Source of the DNA: Nakamurella sp. PAMC28650
Lineage (GTDB): Bacteria > Actinomycetota > Actinomycetes > Mycobacteriales > Nakamurellaceae
Assembly: GCF_014303395.1 (NCBI RefSeq)
Contig: NZ_CP060298.1
Coordinates: 3,801,001 to 3,865,000 of the forward strand
DNA length: 64,000 nt
Reading direction: 5' to 3'
Shown: positions 56,708-64,000 of the stretch, one piece after another
Layout: each line of letters starts with the position of its first letter
Position numbering within the stretch: position 1 is the stretch's first letter
The notes under the pieces: model-generated
The model's database searches: none
What the model saw: only the letters and a program-made list of their open reading frames with translations
Told to the model about the DNA's origin: nothing
Translations under genes and position numbers: made by a program

Positions 56708-56753
56708 GACGTCCTGCACAACGCTGGCAATAGCCATCACTGTGCAGGACGTC
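56708..56753. repeat. Hairpin element A, copy 2
   Basis: GACGTCCTGCACA (56708-56720) and TGTGCAGGACGTC (56741-56753) are perfect 13-bp arms. Read from the other strand the loop is GTGATGGCTATTGCC..., nearly the same as the loop of the element at 20458-20498. It lies between convergent acnR and enoyl-CoA hydratase genes, with the latter's stop (56737-56739) in the loop. Confidence 0.75.
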
Positions 56754-57561
56754 CGGTAGATGCCAGCTCGCGGAGCCGGTTCAGCTGCTCGCTCTGTTCG
56801 GCCAGGAGTTGCTCCCCGGGGCTCAGGACGACGGCGGATCCGATCAACCTCGTGACAGCCCTGGCCGCTTCGACCGGTGCCTCCAGGATGGCGTCCACCA
56901 GGTCCGACAGGGCGACGTCCAGGTCGTCGTTCGCCACGCGCAGGAGAGCAAGACCGGTGCGTACCGCCTCGTAGGCATCGATCCGGCGACCGGTGACGCA
57001 GATCTCGAGGGCGCGCTGGTAGCCGACCGCCCTGACCAACGGGCCGGTGCCACCGAGGTCGGGAACCAGACCCAGCCCGACCTCGGCCATGCAGAACTGC
57101 GCGTCGTCGGCCGCGATGACCAGATCGCAGGCCAACGCGAGCTGGAACCCGGCCCCCACCGCGTGTCCGGCGACCGCGGCGATCGAGATGAAGGACGGGT
57201 CGGAGAGCCAGGTGAATCCGCGCTGGAAGCCCGCGATCATGTTGTGGGCGACCGCGTCCGGGGCGGAGGCGATCTGCGTCAGGACCGAGTTGCCGTCCAG
57301 CGCGAACATGCTGCGGTCCAGACCGGCCGAGAAGGATTCACCCGCACCTCGCAGGACCACCACCCTGGTCGCGGCCGGCAGCCGCGAACCGATGTGCGCC
57401 AACGCTTCCCAGGTCTCCGGGAGTTGCGCATTGCGGATGTCGGGACGATTGAGGGTGATGGTCAGCACCGGCTCCGAGTAGTCGGCCAGCAGCCGCCCGC
57501 GGGCGAGTACTGCTTCGTCGAACGAGGGGCCGGGTGCCGTGGTGTGCGTCGAGGTGGTCAC
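56737..57561 (-). CDS. Enoyl-CoA hydratase/isomerase family protein
   Basis: A 274-residue crotonase-fold protein. The CoA/oxyanion regions are SFSAGLDRSMF and AAVAGHAVGAGFQLALACDLVIAADDAQF. The AEVGLGLVPDLGGTGPLVRAVG segment holds the usual active-site acid region. The VPDLGGT form is commoner in isomerase or degradative paralogues than in fatty-acid hydratases, so the exact reaction is open. GTG 57561 is used. It matches echA12 (Rv1472) in order, next to the small HTH and ABC-F genes. The last codons overlap hairpin element A. Confidence 0.87.
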   Translation of the reverse strand: MTTSTHTTAPGPSFDEAVLARGRLLADYSEPVLTITLNRPDIRNAQLPETWEALAHIGSRLPAATRVVVLRGAGESFSAGLDRSMFALDGNSVLTQIASAPDAVAHNMIAGFQRGFTWLSDPSFISIAAVAGHAVGAGFQLALACDLVIAADDAQFCMAEVGLGLVPDLGGTGPLVRAVGYQRALEICVTGRRIDAYEAVRTGLALLRVANDDLDVALSDLVDAILEAPVEAARAVTRLIGSAVVLSPGEQLLAEQSEQLNRLRELASTGRPAQ

Positions 57562-57591
57562 GCGGTCATTCGTACCACCGGTGGACGCGGT

Positions 57592-57849
57592 TCACTTCTT
57601 CTTGAGCCGGGTCGCACCGCCGCGGCCACGCAGCGGGACATCGGCATCGACGAGCAACCGATGGACGAAGCCGTAGGACCTGCCGGTACCGTCGGCCAGC
57701 GCCCGGATGCTCAGTCCCTTCTCGTACTTCTTCCGCAGATCCGCCGTCAGCTTGTCGCGAGCGGAGCCGGTGATCCTGGCGCCCTTGCGTATGGCGGTGG
57801 CCCTGCTGGGTTCGTGCTTCATCGGAGTTGACGGCGACTCTGCGATCAC
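57592..57849 (-). CDS. Small helix-turn-helix protein (Rv1473A-like)
   Basis: An 85-residue basic protein. The core ARDKLTADLRKKYEKGLSIRALADGTGRSYGFVHRLLVDADVPLRGRGG is a resolvase-type helix-turn-helix, with SIRALADGTGRSYGFVHRLL as the two DNA-contacting helices, and a Lys-rich end. GTG 57849 is chosen because AAGAAGG lies 7 nt upstream; ATG 57822 would give 76 residues. It lies between ABC-F and enoyl-CoA hydratase genes, exactly the place of Rv1473A in M. tuberculosis. It is a likely regulator; targets unknown. Confidence 0.82.
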   Translation of the reverse strand: MIAESPSTPMKHEPSRATAIRKGARITGSARDKLTADLRKKYEKGLSIRALADGTGRSYGFVHRLLVDADVPLRGRGGATRLKKK

Positions 57850-58027
57850 GTCCGCACCTTCTTGTCTGCTCGGGTCGGCCCCGGGCGGGTACGCCGCGCA
57901 ACCGGATCCCGACCCGCGGCGTCGCAAGGGGTGATGACCCATGATCGAACAGAACCACCGGGCCCGCCACCGCTGGCGGTACATCCGACCACCATTGCAG
58001 AGCCGGACCACCGTAGGGCGCGCCCCG

Positions 58028-59641
58028 TCAGGCGAGCTCGACCAGGTCCAGGTAGTCGGCCGACCAGTGGTCTTCGCTGCCGTCCGGCAGCAGGATCACC
58101 CGCTCGGGGTGCAGCGCGGCGACGGCACCGGGGTCGTGGGTGACCAGGACGACGGCACCGGCGTACCGCCGGAGGGCGTCCAGGACCTGCTCGCGGCTGG
58201 CCGGGTCGAGGTTGTTGGTCGGTTCGTCCAGCAGCAGTACGTTCGCCGCGGAAGAGACCAACCCGGCCAGTGCCAGCCGCGTCTTCTCGCCGCCGGACAG
58301 GGTGCCGGCCCGCTGCTCGAGCTGTTCACCGGTGAACAGGAACGTGCCGAGCAGGTTGCGCAGTTCCTGCGCGCCGGCGTCTGGAGCGGCGCTGCGGATG
58401 TTCTCCCAGACGGTCCGGTCCGGATCCAGGGTCTCGTGCTCCTGGGCGTAGTAGCCCAGCTTCAGACCGTGGCCCGGCTCCACCGCACCCGTATCGGGCT
58501 TCTCGCGGCCGCCGAGCAGCTTGAGCAGTGTCGTCTTGCCGGCGCCGTTGAAACCGAGCACCACGACGCGGCTACCGCGGTCGATGGCAAGGTCGACGCC
58601 GGTGAAGATCTCCAGGGAGCCGTAGGACTTGGACAGGTTCTTCGCCGTCAGCGGCGTCTTCCCGCAGGGGGCCGGCTCCGGGAAACGGATCTTGGCGACC
58701 CGGTCGGACACACGCACCTCGTCGAGGTTGGCGATCAGGGCCTCGGCCCGGCGGACCATCTGGTGCGCGGCGGCGGCCTTGGTGGCCTTGGCGCCCAGCT
58801 TCGCGGCCTGCGTGATGAGGACCGCAGCCTTCTTCTCGGCATTGGCGCGTTCCCGTCGGCGGCGCTGCTCGTCGGTCGACCTCGCCTCCAGGTACCTGCT
58901 CCAGGTCATGTTGTAGATGTCCAGTTCGCCGCGCACCGCATCCAGGAACCAGACCTTGTTCACGACGGCGGCGAGCAGCTCGACGTCGTGCGAGATGATC
59001 ACCAACCCACCGGAGAAGCTCTTCAGGAAATCCCGCAGCCAGGTGATCGAGTCGGCGTCGAGGTGGTTGGTCGGTTCGTCCAGCAGCAGCATCGTGCCGT
59101 CACCGGCGTCCGCCGCAGCGAAGAGGATCCGCGCGAGCTCGACCCGGCGGCGCTGGCCACCGGAAAGGGTCCGCATCGGCTGTTCGAGGATGCGATCCGG
59201 CAGCCCGAGGTTGGAGGTGATCCTGGCCGCCTCCGATTCGGCGGCGTAGCCACCGAGGGTGGAGAAGCGCTCCTCGATCCGGCCGTAGCGCTCGACGGCG
59301 TCGTCGCGCTCCCCGCCCGTCAGCTCGGCCATCTGGATGTGGACCTTCTCCAGCTGGGCGACCATCACGTCCAGGCCGCGCGCCGACAGCACCCGGTCGC
59401 GGGCCGTCATGTCCAGGTCGCCCTCGCGGGGATCCTGCGGGAGATAGCCGACGGGGCCGCTGATCGAGATGTTGCCGCCGTAGGGAGCGCTCTCCCCGGC
59501 CAGCACGCGGAGACTGGTGGTCTTGCCTGCACCGTTCCGGCCGACCAGACCGACCCGGTCGCCGTGCTGGAGGCGGACGGTGGTGTCGGCGAGCAGGATC
59601 CGGGTCCCAGCCCGCAGTTCAAGGCCGGTTGCGGTGATCAC
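58028..59641 (-). CDS. ABC-F family ATPase
   Basis: A 537-residue protein with two nucleotide-binding domains and no membrane helices. Walker A motifs are GRNGAGKTT and GFNGAGKTT, signature motifs LSGGQRRRVELAR and LSGGEKTRLALAG, and Walker B LLLDEPTNHLD and LLLDEPTNNLD. The linker between domains (about 250-300) is a charged Arg/Glu/Ala coiled coil as in ribosome-binding ABC-F proteins. These act on the ribosome as translation factors or antibiotic-protection factors. GTG 59641 (VITATGLELRAG) is used. It corresponds in order to Rv1473. Confidence 0.92.
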   Translation of the reverse strand: MITATGLELRAGTRILLADTTVRLQHGDRVGLVGRNGAGKTTSLRVLAGESAPYGGNISISGPVGYLPQDPREGDLDMTARDRVLSARGLDVMVAQLEKVHIQMAELTGGERDDAVERYGRIEERFSTLGGYAAESEAARITSNLGLPDRILEQPMRTLSGGQRRRVELARILFAAADAGDGTMLLLDEPTNHLDADSITWLRDFLKSFSGGLVIISHDVELLAAVVNKVWFLDAVRGELDIYNMTWSRYLEARSTDEQRRRRERANAEKKAAVLITQAAKLGAKATKAAAAHQMVRRAEALIANLDEVRVSDRVAKIRFPEPAPCGKTPLTAKNLSKSYGSLEIFTGVDLAIDRGSRVVVLGFNGAGKTTLLKLLGGREKPDTGAVEPGHGLKLGYYAQEHETLDPDRTVWENIRSAAPDAGAQELRNLLGTFLFTGEQLEQRAGTLSGGEKTRLALAGLVSSAANVLLLDEPTNNLDPASREQVLDALRRYAGAVVLVTHDPGAVAALHPERVILLPDGSEDHWSADYLDLVELA

Positions 59642-59772
59642 GTGTTCCGATTCTACCGGGGTAATGTCCGATCCCCCGCCAACACGGCGTCGGACCAGGT
59701 GAGTCTGCCCACCTCGCACGGTCGGCCGGCCCCGCCCTGGTCCACCCGCCCCTACCGTCCCGGCAGGGGCGG

Positions 59773-62190
<2,418 letters not shown>

Positions 62191-62337
62191 GATCCTGCCT
62201 TCGTTTGCACCGACGCTGCGTTGTCGACGTTCGGATCAGCATTCTGCCCTGTCCACCGTCCGCCATCGCACCGCCGCCGGTGGACGGTCGGCGACTGCCA
62301 TCCGCCCTCCGCCATCCGCCGTGCGCCGGCCCTCGGC

Positions 62338-63378
62338 TCAGCGCGTCGAGCGCACGGCACCGGAGGTACTGGTGTGCGCCAGCACCGCATTCATCGCCTG
62401 CGGGAACTGTGGACCGACGTCATAGGTCGAGCCGGTCTGGCTGCCGAGATTCCAGAAGCCGATGCCGGCCGCGCCGAAAGTGCTTGCGAGCGCGAAGGTC
62501 TTGTCGAATCCTTCGGCCCTGGCCTGGTCGCCGTCCTGGGCGTCGAACCCGAATTCCTCGATGATCCACGGCTTGCGCTGCGACCGGCTGAAGTCGGCGA
62601 CGGCCGGCACCGTGATGCAACGGTCGCCCGGACCGTAGACGTGCACGGCGTCGACGTCGTTACCGGGGAGCGCGAAGATCGCCTTCCACGGAATGCCCGA
62701 ATTCCAGTCGAGCTGGAAGAGGCCGCCGGCGGTGCGCAGTTGGCCTGGCGCGAGGTGGTGCCAGTAGGTCAGCACCTTGGAGTAGAATTGCACGAGCGTC
62801 GCGGCGGTCAACCCATAGGTGTTCTCGCCGCTGTTGATGGCGTCCACCTCGCCTGCGAAGCTCACCATGCCGATGGTCGGATCGTCGCGGTACCGCACGC
62901 CGGTGACGGTGTTCCGGCGATCGGCCACGCTCCGCAGGAACCGGCTCCAGTCGACGGTGTAGGGATTGAGGCCAGCGGTCTTCAGCAGGTTGCGATATGT
63001 CGAGAAGTCCAGGACAACCAATAGTCTCGCCGATCCGGCCGCAGCGATCAGGCGATCGACCCTGGCCCACCGCGCCGGGTCGTAGGGCCCGACCGCCGGG
63101 GCGGAATGGACGTCGAGATAGTCGGTGATGCGGATCGCGTCGAGGCCGATCGCCCTGGCTTCGGCAACCGTCTGCGATGGATTGTCCAGACCCTGGTAGA
63201 CGGACGCCATGTACAGCTGCCACGGACGTCCGTCCCGGCACAGCGATCCCGAGCAGACCGTCAGACGCCCCTGGTTCGAGCGGGCATCGGCCGGTACCTG
63301 GTCACTCACGGCAACGATCGCGGCAAGCAGAATCGGCGTCAGGCACCTGGCGATCCAACGGGACCAGAACTGATTCAT
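62338..63378 (-). CDS. Secreted GH5-like glycoside hydrolase
   Basis: A 346-residue exported protein. The signal peptide is about residues 1-32 (WIARCLTPILLAAIVAVSDQVPADA). The rest fits a TIM-barrel glycoside hydrolase of the GH5/mannanase group: GLDAIRITDYLDV is an early strand, Glu177 in MVSFAGEVDA the likely acid/base, and Glu274 or Glu275 in WIIEEFGFD the nucleophile. Cys42/Cys47 could form a disulfide. ATG 63378 has AAAGG 6 nt upstream. The family match is moderate because the usual NEP motif is replaced by GEV. The substrate is probably a beta-mannan or beta-glucan. Confidence 0.72.
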   Translation of the reverse strand: MNQFWSRWIARCLTPILLAAIVAVSDQVPADARSNQGRLTVCSGSLCRDGRPWQLYMASVYQGLDNPSQTVAEARAIGLDAIRITDYLDVHSAPAVGPYDPARWARVDRLIAAAGSARLLVVLDFSTYRNLLKTAGLNPYTVDWSRFLRSVADRRNTVTGVRYRDDPTIGMVSFAGEVDAINSGENTYGLTAATLVQFYSKVLTYWHHLAPGQLRTAGGLFQLDWNSGIPWKAIFALPGNDVDAVHVYGPGDRCITVPAVADFSRSQRKPWIIEEFGFDAQDGDQARAEGFDKTFALASTFGAAGIGFWNLGSQTGSTYDVGPQFPQAMNAVLAHTSTSGAVRSTR

Positions 63379-63433
63379 GAGGACCTTTCCCAGCGACTTC
63401 GAAGGTTCGGGTGCCAGAACGCCCACTCAGCCC

Positions 63434-63467
63434 CTGTTGACTACCCTCAGCACACGGTAGTCAACAG
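63434..63467. promoter_or_regulatory. Perfect 12-bp inverted repeat between two minus-strand genes
   Basis: CTGTTGACTACC (63434-63445) and GGTAGTCAACAG (63456-63467) are exact complements with a 10-nt spacer. The element is 42 bp after the Calx-beta stop and 55 bp before the hydrolase start on the same strand. It is AT-richer than the other terminators and includes TTGACT, so it may be a promoter-overlapping operator rather than a terminator. Confidence 0.5.
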
Positions 63468-63509
63468 AAAGTAGCGATGTAAAGGTCTCGGATGGGCGGT
63501 CGGCATCTG

Positions 63510-64000
63510 TCACCCGCCACCACGCAGCGTCACGACGCCGGCGGCCCGGCTCAGAACCGCGTTGGCGCTCGGACCGGACACCCCCAGGCTGAACACCCGG
63601 TCCGGCGTGACTCCGACCAGAGGTCGGACCGGGATGGAGATGACGGACGAAGAACTCCCGGCGGGGAACGTCACCGTGGTCGGCGGCAGTGCCGTGTAGT
63701 CGGTCGGACTGACCGCCGAACCGTCTGCCGTGGCCACCCGCACCGTCACCGTCTCACCGGCCGCGACCGCAGCCGACAGGGACACCCGGAGCTGCGCGGT
63801 GGTGGCGGAGGCTGTCCGCTGCATCGTCAGATCCCCGACCCAGATCGATAGCGGGCCCAGCGGATCGATGATCCGGGTGACCCCGTCGCCGTCGGCCACC
63901 ACACCTCCGGTCACCGACAGCACCCGCAGGTGGAAGTCGGCGACCGCAGTGCCGTGCACACCACGCCCGAGGACGGTCACCGGTATCGACTTGCGCGTCT
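63510..64000 (-). CDS. Calx-beta domain protein, C-terminal part (partial)
   Basis: The frame is open at the window edge and runs to a stop at 63510-63512, giving at least 162 residues. The last about 100 residues match a Calx-beta repeat: LRVSLSAAVAAGETVTVRVATADGSAVSPTDYTALPPTTVTFPAGSSSSVISIPVRPL. The Ala-Asp-Gly-Ser-Ala and Pro-x-Asp-Tyr core is intact. Such domains occur in tandem in large secreted adhesion or cell-surface proteins and bind calcium. Upstream sequence continues in the same style (KSIPVTVLGRGVHG), so an internal GTG at 63980 is not the start. It is likely exported. Confidence 0.8.
   Translation of the reverse strand, partial: TRKSIPVTVLGRGVHGTAVADFHLRVLSVTGGVVADGDGVTRIIDPLGPLSIWVGDLTMQRTASATTAQLRVSLSAAVAAGETVTVRVATADGSAVSPTDYTALPPTTVTFPAGSSSSVISIPVRPLVGVTPDRVFSLGVSGPSANAVLSRAAGVVTLRGGG

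Noticed and set aside
59642-59672. Leaderless promoter for the ABC-F gene (TAGAAT 8 bp before the GTG)
   Set aside because: The -10-like box is well placed, but no -35 is visible at a normal distance, so it is not listed as a feature.

Overview
The window is GC-rich, densely coded actinobacterial chromosome. GTG starts and strong GGAG-type ribosome binding sites are common. The families present (DUF3097, DUF5709, DUF2252, AcnR, fabG-inhA, moxR-DUF58-VWA) place it in Actinomycetota. The right half follows the Mycobacterium tuberculosis Rv1472-Rv1488 gene order, but the rest looks like a non-mycolate genus; a Nakamurella-like organism is my best guess from general impression only. I see no tRNA, rRNA, CRISPR array or prophage. 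The only clear mobile element is one IS1595-family insertion sequence.

Region 1 (1-4100): a cut-off gene end, the IS1595-family element, and a DNA polymerase IV gene (dinB) that starts 8 bp after the element and carries a frameshift. A stand-alone LigD-type polymerase and a small gene with a repeat-rich upstream region follow. Region 2 (4158-11471): a membrane-organisation cluster. An SPFH/zinc-ribbon protein is divergent from two zinc-ribbon AIM24 proteins, followed by an MFS transporter, a secreted G1 glutamic peptidase, and a small NfeD-like protein with a flotillin.

Region 3 (11480-30550): metabolism and transport. It holds guanine deaminase, a Bcr/CflA exporter, an SDR, a type B carboxylesterase, an APC permease, a DUF2786/metallohydrolase pair, an NCS1 permease, a HutD-like protein, an alpha/beta hydrolase, pgi, DUF2252, a molybdopterin oxidoreductase with its flavin reductase, and an MMPL transporter. 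Region 4 (30682-39133): a two-component system divergent from the MMPL gene, a tiny ORF with an exceptionally long Shine-Dalgarno sequence, DUF5709, VOC, MarR, type II NADH dehydrogenase, and a coupled M20/P1 peptidase/membrane protein operon.

Region 5 (39235-62190) matches the mycobacterial neighbourhood: SPFH-NfeD, DUF3097, a conserved unknown, inhA, fabG, VWA, DUF58, moxR, mobA, NlpC/P60, two unknowns, acnA-acnR, enoyl-CoA hydratase, a small HTH protein, an ABC-F ATPase and tex. It includes a well-placed candidate AcnR operator over the acnA promoter. Region 6 (62338-64000): a secreted GH5-like hydrolase and the C-terminal end of a Calx-beta protein running off the window.

Four convergent gene pairs end in long perfect stem-loops. 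Two of these share loop sequence as well as arms and look like copies of one small dispersed element.
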